In this document: positions 8,725 through 16,620 of the stretch, piece after piece | Numbering within the stretch: the stretch's first letter is position 1 | How the letters are laid out: every line of letters starts with the position of its first letter | Origin: Planctomycetota bacterium | GTDB taxonomy: Bacteria; Planctomycetota; Phycisphaerae; WQYP01 | NCBI GenBank assembly: GCA_021785435.1 | Contig: JAJYFE010000015.1 | Location: 1 to 43,945 of the forward strand | DNA length: 43,945 nucleotides | Direction: 5' to 3' | Position numbers and translations under genes: made by a program | The notes under the pieces: generated by a model | Told to the model about the DNA's origin: nothing | The model's input: the letters and a program-made list of their open reading frames with translations, nothing else | The model's database searches: none

Positions 8725-8943
8725 CGGATACCACGGATCTAGCGCGTTGTCGACCGACAAATTCCGGATAGGAGAAGGCCTCGCAGATCCGGCACTGAAA
8801 GCGGCTCGGCCGTTTTCGTACCCCGGAGGTCGCCTCCGGCGGCTGGAGGGGGCCACGGAGCGCCGCCGGCGATCCAATGATTCATTTCGCGTTTCTACTC
8901 AGAGTCAGAGCGAAACTTTCTACACTGGAAGCGGCGCTAACCC

Positions 8944-9528
8944 CTAAAATCGCGGCCTTTTTTTGATTACCACCGCCGGGTTCCCCGCCACCACTGACCA
9001 TTGCGGCACATCTTTCATCGCGACCGCACACGCTCCCACTACCGCACCAGCCCCGACCGTCACTCCCGGACCGACAAAGGCCCGTGCACAGATCCACGTG
9101 TCCGGGCCGATGGTGATTGCCTTGGCCACCAACGGCATCGTCAACTGCGTGTAATCGTGGGTTCCGGCGCACAGATAGGCTTCCTGACTGACGGTCGCTC
9201 GTTCGCCTAAGTTAACCTTCGCCAAATTGTATACCACCGCACTATCGCCCAGGCAGGCAAAATCACCCATTTCCAACAGCCAGGGATAATACACCCGGCT
9301 GCTTCGGCGAATAGTGCAGTGGCGGCCGATTCTGGCCCCGAAGCGGCGCAGCAAAAAGGCACGCCAATCCGACCACGTATGAAAGGAATACCGATAAGCC
9401 GTGGCCTGTACGATGCTCCAAAGCAGCCGGCGCGCCTGCCACGAGGCGACGACTGGTGAAGCTGCGCGGGGCCGGACATGCGAGGCGTCGTTTCCGTTCG
9501 GCGTGCCGCGCTTATTTTGGGGTGGCAT
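8944..9528 (-). CDS. WcaF-like acyltransferase (left-handed beta-helix)
   Basis: A 194-aa O-acetyltransferase of the hexapeptide-repeat superfamily, closest in look to WcaF-type colanic-acid/exopolysaccharide acetyltransferases. Visible are the N-terminal RRLLWSIVQATAYRYSFHTW and FLLRRFGARIG. The hexapeptide core follows, with IRRSSRVYYPWLLEMGDF, CAGTHDYTQ (the catalytic His loop), then ITIGPDTWICARAFVGPGV, VGAGAVVGA and a VVAGNPAVVI end. It would transfer an acetyl group from acetyl-CoA to a sugar during cell-surface polysaccharide assembly. The ATG at 9526-9528 is preceded by GGGAG. The frame stays open upstream to 9789, but that part has no homology features. No glycosyltransferases are adjacent, so the sugar substrate is unknown. 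Confidence 0.8.
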   Translation of the reverse strand: MPPQNKRGTPNGNDASHVRPRAASPVVASWQARRLLWSIVQATAYRYSFHTWSDWRAFLLRRFGARIGRHCTIRRSSRVYYPWLLEMGDFACLGDSAVVYNLAKVNLGERATVSQEAYLCAGTHDYTQLTMPLVAKAITIGPDTWICARAFVGPGVTVGAGAVVGACAVAMKDVPQWSVVAGNPAVVIKKRPRF

Positions 9529-9892
9529 GGGAACGGTCTCCCTGACCTCTGGGCGCCCACGCAGGACGATATGGCCCCCGCATAGGCACAAGTGATGATA
9601 CCAGATTTTCGATGAACCTTCCGCCAGGGTTCCGCAAATCTCAGCCAGCGAGTCTGGCCATGAATTATGGTTCATCCTGGTAGGTTGAAGATCCACCCCG
9701 GTGGACACACTCCGACGTGCGGTCCAAGTGCCACATGACGGTGCGGGCAGTAGGGCGACCAACGGCACGTAGGATCGTGCCTGCCACAATTTATGGTCAT
9801 CCCCACCAGCCTCGAACTACTACCTGTATCACAATCTCCGTGTTTTTTCGCGCGACGCGAAGATTGTGGCCTGCGGGGAATCCCCGGTTTCC

Positions 9893-10045
9893 GGCGGAGA
9901 ATCCACCCCCGGCAAGGTCTCCAGGGGCGACTCTGCGACGCGGGGGCTATATATTGGCGGAGAATCCACCCCCGGCAGAGTTCGCCGAAGGTCGCTGTGG
10001 GCGACTAAACTATTCCGCCTCCGTGCGGACCGGGGGCTATATATT
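9893..10045. repeat. Two direct repeats with GC palindrome remnants and a dispersed repeat
   Basis: GGCGGAGAATCCACCCCCGG followed by CA occurs at 9893-9914 and 9956-9977, and each copy is followed by GGGGGCTATATATT (9942-9955 and 10032-10045). Between the second pair lies GGTCGCTGTGGGCGACTAAA (9990-10009), a copy of a dispersed repeat also seen at 22291, 39411 and 39521. The remainder of the gap 9529-10224 shows only the lut promoter region. Confidence 0.7.
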
Positions 10046-10111
10046 TTGTTTGCGGCTTCGTCGCACTGAGACTATGGCCATCCCCGCGGTTCCCTTGCGA
10101 CATTGGCTCCC

Positions 10112-10140
10112 GTGACAGACGGGGTTGGCTGGCGTATAAG
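10112..10140 (+). promoter_or_regulatory. Sigma-70-like promoter for the lut operon
   Basis: GTGACA (10112-10117), a 17-nt spacer and TATAAG (10135-10140): each hexamer matches consensus at five of six positions with ideal spacing. It lies 84 nt before the lutA ATG, leaving a structured leader. Confidence 0.5.
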
Positions 10141-10165
10141 GTGGAGCATAGCGTGGCCTCGCAAT

Positions 10166-10195
10166 CGGCGCCACGCCAAGGTCCTGGTGGCGCCG
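10166..10195 (+). promoter_or_regulatory. Hairpin in the lutA leader
   Basis: CGGCGCCAC (10166-10174) and GTGGCGCCG (10187-10195) form a perfect 9-bp stem with a 12-nt loop in the predicted 5' UTR. GGCGCCACGCC recurs at about 10199. It could be a repeat remnant or a regulatory structure; no riboswitch class is recognised. Confidence 0.4.
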
Positions 10196-10224
10196 ACGGC
10201 GCCACGCCCGGGAATGATGGCCCT

Positions 10225-10989
10225 ATGAAAGTAAGCCTTTTTATAACCTGTTTGACTGACCTGTTTGCCCCGCAGGTTGGCCTGGCGGTCGTTAAATCGC
10301 TGGAATATTTTGGATGCCAGGTCGATTTCCCCGCGGCCCAAACTTGCTGCGGCCAACCACAATTTAACAACGGCTATTTCCAGGAAGCACAAAACCTGGC
10401 CCGGCGTATGATCAAGGTGTTTCAAGGCGCCTCGTACGTCGTCACGCCCTCCGGATCCTGCGGGGCGATGGTGAAGGAGCATTACCCCGGTCTATTTACC
10501 CATGATCCGGCCTGGGGCCGGCGGGCTGAAGACCTGGCCGGACGCTGCTACGAATACGTGGACTTTCTGACCCGAGTTCTAAAGGTGGATTTACACGGAC
10601 TGTCGCTGCCGGAAAAGACCACGTTTACCTATCACTACAACTGCCATCTACGTGGGCTGGGCTTAACCGGCGAGCCGGCGCGACGGCTCTTGGAGCAGAT
10701 TGGTAATGTCACGCTGGTTCCACTGGAAAAAGCGGAGCAATGCTGCGGATTTGGCGGGACGTTCGCGGTCAAATATCCGGACATCAGCGGGGCGATGGTG
10801 CGTGATAAAATCGCCTGCGCCGCGCGCAGCGGGGCGGCGGTGATGATCGTTAACGATGGCGGCTGTGCCATGAATATTGCCGGGGCGGGCCATCGGAACG
10901 GGGAGAAATTCGTGGTGCGGCATCTGGCCGAAGTGATTGCCGCCGCGATTGAGCATACCGCCGCGCAGCGTAAGGCCAACCAGGGTTGA
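10225..10989 (+). CDS. lutA: LutA-type iron-sulfur oxidoreductase subunit
   Basis: A 254-aa CCG-domain protein, the LutA/YkgE subunit of the LutABC complex that oxidises L-lactate to pyruvate. It has the two cysteine-rich domains of this family: QTCCGQPQFNNGY with GSCGAMV in the first half, and YNCHLRG with EQCCGFGGTFAVKYP and NDGGCAMNI in the second. These cysteines bind iron-sulfur clusters or a related cofactor. The usual length is about 240 aa. The ATG at 10225 is chosen because homologues begin with MKVSLFITCL-like sequence; the ribosome-binding site is weak. lutB and lutC follow on the same strand, so the operon assignment is strong even though a small gene pair interrupts it. Confidence 0.9.
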   Translation: MKVSLFITCLTDLFAPQVGLAVVKSLEYFGCQVDFPAAQTCCGQPQFNNGYFQEAQNLARRMIKVFQGASYVVTPSGSCGAMVKEHYPGLFTHDPAWGRRAEDLAGRCYEYVDFLTRVLKVDLHGLSLPEKTTFTYHYNCHLRGLGLTGEPARRLLEQIGNVTLVPLEKAEQCCGFGGTFAVKYPDISGAMVRDKIACAARSGAAVMIVNDGGCAMNIAGAGHRNGEKFVVRHLAEVIAAAIEHTAAQRKANQG

Positions 10990-11019
10990 ATTTCCGGATC
11001 CAGCGCGGGTTGCCCTGAC

Positions 11020-11100
11020 CTAAAACCCCCAAAACGCGGAGCCTATAACCTGAAAGCGATAACTGAAACCTGAAATCTGGAACCCAAACCCTAAATTATT
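11020..11100. repeat. Degenerate ACCTGAAA/CCTAAA-type intergenic repeat
   Basis: The lutA-lutB gap is built of short near-repeats: CCTAAAACC, AACCTGAAA, AACTGAAACCTGAAA, AACCCAAACCCTAAA. Similar wording recurs at 25580-25860 (ACCTAAAACC, ACCTAAACCC). It is AT-richer than the genes, has no coding capacity and is probably slippage-derived intergenic DNA. Confidence 0.4.
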
Positions 11101-11118
11101 CAGCACGCGGGGATCAAG

Positions 11119-12666
11119 GTGGCGAACCATCAAAAACCAAAAACCAGCAAACAGCAGCCAGGACCCCATTCCGTCGCCCCGTCGCGGCGTCTCCCTTTGC
11201 CGGTGTTTCATCCCGACTTTATGGCCGAGACGCACACCGCCGCGGCGAATCAGGCGCTGCACGATGCCTTGGATAATTCCGTTACCAAGAAGGATGCTGG
11301 TCGCAAGCAAACACTGGCCGATTTGCCGGACGCCGACGGTCTACGGCAGTGGGCGGGCGAAATCAAGAGACACACCCTGGAGCATCTGGATTATTATCTT
11401 GAGCGGCTGGAGCAGAATGTCATTCGTCATGGCGGAAAGGTGCATTTCGCCCTGGATAATGCCCAGGCCAACGCCCTGGTGGTTGACATCGCCCGGCGCA
11501 GCGGTGCCAAGCTGATCGTCAAAAGCAAGAGCATGGTCAGCGAAGAAATGGAACTGAACCAGGCGCTGATCGAGGCGCAGTTGGATGTGCTGGAAACCGA
11601 TCTGGGCGAATTTATTCTGCAGGTGGATCACGATCATCCCACCCACCTGGTCATGCCGGTCATTCACAAACGCGCCGCGGAAATCGGGCAGCTTTTCGCC
11701 CGGTATTTTCGGACGGCCTATACCGACCAACCGCAGGCCCTGGCGGAGCTGGCGCGGGTTTACCTGCGGCGGCGCTTTGATGAAGCGGATTTGGGCGTCA
11801 GCGGCGTCAATTTCGCGGTGGCCGAAACTGGTTCGATCGTGATCTGCACCAACGAAGGCAATGGGCGGATGTGCACGACGCGGCCGCGGGTGCACGTGGC
11901 GATTATGGGAATGGAAAAAGTGATCCCAGCGCTGGAAGATTTGCCGGTCTTCTTGAAATTGCTGGCGCGATCCGCCACCGGTCAGGCCCTGACGCAGTAT
12001 ACGAGCATCATCACTGGTCCGCGCCGACCGACAGAGGCGGATGGGCCGCGGGAATTTCACCTGATCATCATGGACAACGGGCGGTCGCGCATTCTGGCCG
12101 GCGAGTATCGTGATACCTTGCGCTGCATCCGCTGCGGGGCGTGCCTGAATGCCTGCCCGGTTTACCGCAAAGTCGGCGGCCGATCCTATGGCAGCGTTTA
12201 TCCAGGACCCATCGGGGCGCTGCTGGTGCCGTTGTTTAATGGCTTGGAAGCGCATGCGCATCTGCCGGAGGCTTCCAGCCTGTGTGGCGCGTGCCTGGAA
12301 GCGTGCCCGGTCCAAATCGATATCCCCCGGATGCTCATCCATCTGCGCCAGGATCTCGTGCGCAAGGGTATCGGCCCGCCGGCGGCGCGCATCATATTCG
12401 GGTTTTGGGCGCGGGCGCTGCGGCATGGCTGGAGTTATCGGCTCGGCCAAGTTCTGCAGCGCCGCATCCTGCGGCTGTTGGCCGGGCGCGATGGCTGGGT
12501 GAGAAACCTGCCTGGAGCGGTGCGGGGCTGGACACAAATTCGTGACTTCCCCGCGCCGCCACCAAAAAGCTTCCGGCGGTTGTATCGAGAGTACCGTCGC
12601 GGCGGCCCCCGGCCCTCCACGGAGCGCAAGCCACATTTACCGAGCCGGTCTCCAGATATAAAATGA
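11119..12666 (+). CDS. lutB: LutB-type iron-sulfur oxidoreductase subunit
   Basis: The central subunit of the L-lactate oxidation complex, 515 aa from the GTG at 11119. The N-terminal two-thirds is the LUD domain (HFALDNAQANALVVDIA, KSKSMVSEEMELNQAL, GVSGVNFAVAETGSIV). The C-terminal part carries two ferredoxin-type clusters, CIRCGACLNACPVYR (about 336-350) and CGACLEACPVQIDIP (about 389). LutB proteins are usually about 470 aa. The first 34 residues are rich in Lys, Gln and Pro and may not be translated; the ATG at 11221 is an alternative but lacks a ribosome-binding site. Electrons probably pass from LutA/LutC through these clusters to the membrane quinone pool, which is inference from the family. 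Confidence 0.9.
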   Translation: MANHQKPKTSKQQPGPHSVAPSRRLPLPVFHPDFMAETHTAAANQALHDALDNSVTKKDAGRKQTLADLPDADGLRQWAGEIKRHTLEHLDYYLERLEQNVIRHGGKVHFALDNAQANALVVDIARRSGAKLIVKSKSMVSEEMELNQALIEAQLDVLETDLGEFILQVDHDHPTHLVMPVIHKRAAEIGQLFARYFRTAYTDQPQALAELARVYLRRRFDEADLGVSGVNFAVAETGSIVICTNEGNGRMCTTRPRVHVAIMGMEKVIPALEDLPVFLKLLARSATGQALTQYTSIITGPRRPTEADGPREFHLIIMDNGRSRILAGEYRDTLRCIRCGACLNACPVYRKVGGRSYGSVYPGPIGALLVPLFNGLEAHAHLPEASSLCGACLEACPVQIDIPRMLIHLRQDLVRKGIGPPAARIIFGFWARALRHGWSYRLGQVLQRRILRLLAGRDGWVRNLPGAVRGWTQIRDFPAPPPKSFRRLYREYRRGGPRPSTERKPHLPSRSPDIK

Positions 12667-12700
12667 TCTTATTAGAGCGGCTATGGACACGAGGTGCAAA

Positions 12701-12940
12701 ATGAAAAATTAGCGGGAACGCATCACGGTTGACCCTAACGTTTGTCATGGACAGGCCTGCTTTAAGGGGACGCGTGTTATGGCCGCGGTTGTGCTGGACA
12801 ACCTCGCCGAGGACCAAAGGGTTGATAAGATTATGCACAGTTATCCATCGTTGCACCCTGAGGACATTCGTGCCGCGATGGCTTACGCCGCGGAACTTGG
12901 GCGCGAACGCATGATGCCCCTGGCCACGGATGTGGGTTGA
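12701..12940 (+). pseudogene. DUF433 antitoxin-like gene with an amber codon at position 4
   Basis: The frame reads ATG AAA AAT TAG, then without further interruption RERITVDPNVCHGQACFKGT and RVMAAVVLDNLAEDQ, ending with the DUF433 hallmark YPSLHPEDIRAAMAYAAELG. DUF433 proteins of about 75 aa are DNA-binding antitoxin-like partners of DUF5615 toxins. A GAGGTG ribosome-binding site lies 5 nt before the ATG, so this is the natural start. No ATG, GTG or TTG occurs between the TAG (12710-12712) and the ATG at 12776, which is inside the domain. The stop is one transition from CAG or TGG. The TGA at 12938 overlaps the toxin ATG, the normal coupled layout. It is either a fresh nonsense mutation, suppressed or read through, or a sequencing error. 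Confidence 0.75.
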
Positions 12941-13233
12941 TGCCTAAGTTTAAGATCGATGAAAACATGCCGATCGAGGCGGCTCACATGCTGGCCGCCG
13001 CTGGCCACGATGCCATGACCGTCAGCGAGCAGGGCCTGAAGGGCAAGGCGGACGTTCGCGTGGCGGCGGTCTGCCAGCAAGAACGGCGGGTGGTAGTTAC
13101 CCCTGATCTCGATTTTGGCAATGTTCGCAGCTATCCGCCTGAGGACTACCCAGGCATAATCGTGCTGCGGCTGGCTCGTTTGGCCAAGCCCCGCGTCTTG
13201 TCGGTCCTCCGCCGGCATTTTGCTGTTACTTGA
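12940..13233 (+). CDS. DUF5615 PIN-like toxin
   Basis: A 97-aa protein with the DUF5615 pattern: an opening KFKIDENMPIEAAHMLAAAG with the acidic D-E pair, GHDAMTV, RVAAVCQQERRVVVTPDLDFGN with late aspartates, and IVLRLARL. The family is a PIN-like fold related to VapC ribonucleases and normally pairs with DUF433. At 97 aa it is slightly shorter than usual. Its ATG overlaps the DUF433 stop as TGATG, implying translational coupling. Because the upstream antitoxin has an early amber codon, toxin synthesis and activity may be reduced or uncontrolled. The pair sits between lutB and lutC on the same strand, so it may be co-transcribed with lactate genes. Confidence 0.82.
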   Translation: MPKFKIDENMPIEAAHMLAAAGHDAMTVSEQGLKGKADVRVAAVCQQERRVVVTPDLDFGNVRSYPPEDYPGIIVLRLARLAKPRVLSVLRRHFAVT

Positions 13234-13317
13234 AAGAGACGTGCTGACAGGCAAGCTTTGGATTGTGGAAGAAAGCTCGATTCGGATCCGGGGCTGAATG
13301 CGGCGGAAGGTCCAGGG

Positions 13318-14115
13318 ATGACCCCAAAAAATAAACAAGACCCGGAAGGCGGAAACCAAAAACTGGAAGGCTATTGCGCTGATTCCCGCGCGACCTTTCT
13401 GGCCCGCGTTCGGCATGCTTTGGGCCATTCCGCACAGGGGGCGGTTGCGGCCCCAGCGTCCAAGCCTCCGCGGCGCGAGCAGCTGCTGCGCCAAGTGGAG
13501 CGGGATGATCCGCACCGGGTCGAACGCTGGATAAGCCAGGCGGAAAAAAATGGGGCTAAGGTCCAGCGCTCGCCCCGGGCGGGGATTGTAGCGGCGATTG
13601 ATGCCGCCCTGGCTGCAACGAACGTGCAATCCATCATGCTCAATCTGGTCGATTTTCCAGAGGAGCGAATCGCCCGCCATTTGGCTGCCCGCGGCCTTCA
13701 GGTTCATCGCTGGCCTGATGCCAATTGCGTCCAGACGGTCTATCAGTGCGACGCCTCCATTACCGACTGCCGCTACGCCATGGCCGACACCGGCGCGGTG
13801 CTGGTCTGCAGCGACGCCCGCTTTGGCCGCGCCACCACCTTAACCGTCCCGCGACATATTGTTGTGGTCCCGGCCAAGTGTATTCTGGCGGATTTGATCG
13901 ACGCTCTACCGCGCATCCTGACGGACAATTCCGCCGCCACGGCCATGGCGCCCACCGCCGTGGTAAACGGCCGCGAGCCCGAGCCAGCGTGCCACCGCAT
14001 TCCGTCCAACGTGGTGATCATCAACGGTCCGAGCAAAACCACGGACATCGAAATGAACCTGGTCACAGGCGTCCATGGTCCGAAGTTTCTCCACGCCATC
14101 GTAGTGGATGATTAG
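13318..14115 (+). CDS. lutC: LutC/YkgG-type subunit
   Basis: The third subunit of the L-lactate oxidation complex, 265 aa with a LUD (DUF162) domain. Supporting blocks are ATFLARVRHALG near the start, SITDCRYAMADTGAVLVCS in the centre, TLTVPRHIVVVPAKCILADL, and the closing IINGPSKTTDIEMNLVTGVHGP, which is typical of LutC. The start is set at ATG 13318, with GGAAGG 7 nt upstream. LutC is normally about 200-240 aa, so the first 25-30 residues, which are polar, may be extra. It lies 84 nt after the DUF5615 gene rather than next to lutB, showing that the pair was inserted into an ancestral lutBC junction or that the order was rearranged. Confidence 0.88.
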   Translation: MTPKNKQDPEGGNQKLEGYCADSRATFLARVRHALGHSAQGAVAAPASKPPRREQLLRQVERDDPHRVERWISQAEKNGAKVQRSPRAGIVAAIDAALAATNVQSIMLNLVDFPEERIARHLAARGLQVHRWPDANCVQTVYQCDASITDCRYAMADTGAVLVCSDARFGRATTLTVPRHIVVVPAKCILADLIDALPRILTDNSAATAMAPTAVVNGREPEPACHRIPSNVVIINGPSKTTDIEMNLVTGVHGPKFLHAIVVDD

Positions 14116-14143
14116 TGTGAGCCTGGCGCCAGAGGAAACCACC

Positions 14144-14149
14144 TATAAT
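14144..14149 (+). promoter_or_regulatory. -10 box placed for a leaderless transcript
   Basis: A perfect TATAAT ends 5 nt before the ATG at 14155. Transcription from it would start at or next to the A of the start codon. There is no usable ribosome-binding site (AGAGGAA is 17 nt away), consistent with a leaderless mRNA. The -35 is weak. Confidence 0.5.
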
Positions 14150-14154
14150 CAGCT

Positions 14155-15291
14155 ATGGACGAGCCAGCGGATGTGGTGGTAGTCGGGGGGGGACCGGCCG
14201 GTTCCGCCGCCGCAGCGCTGTTGGCGCGGGCGGGCCTGCGGGTCATTTTGGTGGAACAAAAAGTTTTTCCACGGCGTAAAGTTTGCGGAGAATTCGTTTC
14301 CAGCGGCGCCCGGTCCGTGCTGGACCGTTTGGATGTACTGGAACAATTTGACGCCCTGGCTGGTCCGCCGTTACAAGCCGTGCGAGCTTCGACGGCTGAC
14401 GGGCGAAGCGTGGATGTGCCCTTCGGTGGAGCGGCGCCGCGGGCTATGGCCCGCGATCAGTTCGATCAACTGCTGCTGGAGTGTGCCCATGCCTGGGGAG
14501 CGGAAATCCTGCAGCCCTGGCGGGTTCAACGCATAGTCGGTTCGAGCGCGACTGGATTTAGCCTCTTCGCCGCGGGCGGTGAATCCATCCGCGGCCGCTG
14601 CGTGGTCCTGGCGCATGGCGGATTTAAGGTGCATCGGCCGGGGCCGCGGAATTTTCTTTGTTTTCAAGCGCACTTCACCGGGGTGGATCTGCCGGATGAC
14701 GTCACCGCGGTTGCGGGCGCGAAGGATATGTACGCCGGCGTGCTGCGCACCAGCGCGGCGCCGGGGCCGCAGACAGCCGCGGCGTTGCCGCGTTACAACG
14801 TGGCGTTCCTGGCCCGCCGCCGGCTTCTGGCGGATTACCCCCGCGGCGACGCTCTACTGGAATACCTTTTCCGCGGCCAGAGCGCCTGGGCCAAAATGTT
14901 TCGTGGGGCGCAGCGCCTGGATCGCTGGAACGCGTGTGGCCCAGCCCGGCCAAGCCGGGGCGTCGCTTACCACGACGGATTATTCCGCGTGGGCAACGCG
15001 GCCGGTGAGGTGCACCCGCTCATCGGCGAAGGCGTCACCCTGGCCCTGCGCTCCGCAGCTCTGGTGGCGGAACTGCTGCCGCGCGGCCTGGCCGCGGGGG
15101 ACTCGTGGGCGGAAATGGGGCGCAATTACACCGTGGCCTGGCGGCGTGAATTTCGCCGCCGCCTATATGCCTCCAATCTGTTTTCCAGTGTGCTGGTGCA
15201 CCCGACTTGGGGGGCATTCAGTGGCGGCCTCCTGCGCCGTTTTCCCAGGCTGCTCAACGCCGCCGTGCGGTACTCCGGGAAAGGCGCGTAA
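14155..15291 (+). CDS. FAD-dependent oxidoreductase, geranylgeranyl-reductase-like
   Basis: A 378-aa flavoprotein of the GGR/FixC-like group. The Rossmann motif VVVVGGGPAGSAAAALLARAG is at residues 7-27 and is followed by the family's RRKVCGEFVSSG. The second FAD-binding block, RVGNAAGEVHPLIGEGVTLAL, lies near 278. Family members reduce isoprenoid double bonds or oxidise polyketide and halogenated substrates, and the substrate cannot be read from the sequence. The gene starts 39 nt after lutC but seems to have its own -10 box. Its last residues (AVRYSGKGA) and stop are encoded inside a repeat that recurs 131 bp downstream, so the native C-terminus may have been replaced. Confidence 0.8.
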   Translation: MDEPADVVVVGGGPAGSAAAALLARAGLRVILVEQKVFPRRKVCGEFVSSGARSVLDRLDVLEQFDALAGPPLQAVRASTADGRSVDVPFGGAAPRAMARDQFDQLLLECAHAWGAEILQPWRVQRIVGSSATGFSLFAAGGESIRGRCVVLAHGGFKVHRPGPRNFLCFQAHFTGVDLPDDVTAVAGAKDMYAGVLRTSAAPGPQTAAALPRYNVAFLARRRLLADYPRGDALLEYLFRGQSAWAKMFRGAQRLDRWNACGPARPSRGVAYHDGLFRVGNAAGEVHPLIGEGVTLALRSAALVAELLPRGLAAGDSWAEMGRNYTVAWRREFRRRLYASNLFSSVLVHPTWGAFSGGLLRRFPRLLNAAVRYSGKGA

Positions 15292-15424
15292 AAAGTCTAT
15301 CGCTTCCTTACGGGCGCGGCTCGGACGAACGGAGGTATTGGCCCCAAAGTCTGGGCTTACATCGCTTCCTTACGGGCGCGGCTCGGACGGTGGGCGTGCG
15401 GTACTCCGGGAAAGGCGCGTAAAA
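15264..15424. repeat. Two interleaved repeat pairs behind the oxidoreductase
   Basis: Repeat A (30 bp, beginning CGTGCGGTACTCCGGGAAAG) occurs at 15264-15293 and 15395-15424. Repeat B (29 bp, beginning ATCGCTTCCTTACGGGCGCG) occurs at 15299-15327 and 15361-15389. The order A-B-B-A-like suggests duplication of a block. The first A copy contains the end of the oxidoreductase gene. Confidence 0.8.
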
Positions 15425-15427
15425 GGT

Positions 15428-16575
15428 CTATGCTTCCACAAGCCGCTGGAGCCAGTTGGGAACATTCACCACCAGGAGGCGGTCGGTCTCAATGGTGCGG
15501 GCGCTGCGGCAGACGAGAATGCGACGTTCAGCCCCGATCAAGTCCGCTGTTTTGTGCAGACGCCCGGTCATATCGGGGGATGGATTGGATGTAAGCTTGA
15601 TCTCAACGGCCCAGCGTTTCGTCCCCCCATCGAGCACCAGGTCCAGCTCGAAGCCGTCGGAGGTGCGGAAAAAAAAAGGGAGTCGCGCGTTGGCCGTGGG
15701 CGGCCAAGACGGCCAAGGTCTGTTCAATGACGAACCCTTCCCAGCCGTACCCGACCCAGGGTTGCGCGACAAGCTGGTCCATGCCGTTGGCGCCCCTAAG
15801 AAAATTCACCAGCCCGGAGTCGCGCCAGAATACTTTGGCGGACTGGACCAGGCGCTTGCGGATATGGGCAAAGTACGGCTGCAGCCGGCGGATGAGAAAA
15901 GCCCCTCCAGATAATCGCAATAATCCGCAACCGTCTTGCCGGCCAGGGCCAGGGCGCCGCCCAACTGGGAGGCATTGAGTGTCTGCCCGTGCAAGGCGGC
16001 GAGCATCCGGATCAGGCGTTCGGTGCTCTTGGCCTTCGCCGGCAGACCCCAGGCGGGCAGATCGCGCTGGATCAGCAGGCTCAGGTAAGATTCCTGCCAG
16101 GGGCCGAACAGCGCTGCGTCGAGAATGCCGCCTTGGGGATACCCGCCAAACAACCACAGGTCATTCAAGCGGGAGGCGCCCAGCTCGGGCAGAATAAAAG
16201 GCGAAATCTCCACAATCGCCAGGCGGCCGGCCAGCGATTCGGACCCATTTCTCATGAGCGCGGGCGATACCGAACCCAACCGCAGAAAACGCCCATGGCG
16301 ACCGCGGCGTTCATCAATAGCGCCGCGCAACCGCGGGAAAATGGCCGGGGCCGATTGCGCCTCGTCCAGGACAATCCATGGCGATGCCGCCGTAAGGGCG
16401 TCCCACTGGGCGTCCAATTGGGTTTGGGCCGCTTCCTGGCTCCAAGTCGAAATTAGATGCCGCCGAACTGGCGGGCCAGCGTCGTTTTGCCGCATTGGCG
16501 CGGCCCGACGATGGCCACGGCGGGAAATTTCGCCAGACGTTGCCGGACGAGATTGGCGTAGAGCCGCGGAATCAT
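15428..16575 (-). pseudogene. AAA ATPase (DUF4143 type) with several frameshifts
   Basis: On the minus strand an ATPase can be followed across three or four frames. MIPRLYANLVRQRLAKFPAV and the Walker A VGPRQCGKTTLARQF come first, and a stop after FGGI marks the first shift. The next frame carries Walker B WIVLDEAQSAP, RFLRLGSVSP and the DUF4143 block LNDLWLFGGYPQGG through YCDYLEGLF. A second shift leads to FAHIRKRLVQSAKVFWRDSG, and a third to a C-terminal nuclease-like end, FELDLVLDGG with AVEIKLTSNPSP. Intact relatives are about 380-400 aa. The function of this ATPase family is not established. A TATAAT at 16584-16589 lies 8 nt before the ATG. Confidence 0.8.
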
Positions 16576-16620
16576 TAGTTTACATTATAAGAATTGATTC
16601 CAGATTTGCAGACATCTAAA

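Noticed and set aside
11341..12636. Minus-strand frame of 431 codons opposite lutB
   Set aside because: The plus strand encodes unmistakable LutB iron-sulfur motifs, while the antisense frame has none and no ribosome-binding site.
14579..15730. A 383-codon open frame overlapping the flavoprotein gene
   Set aside because: It is a +1 shadow of the flavoprotein, runs through the repeat block into the ATPase pseudogene, and shows no family motif.
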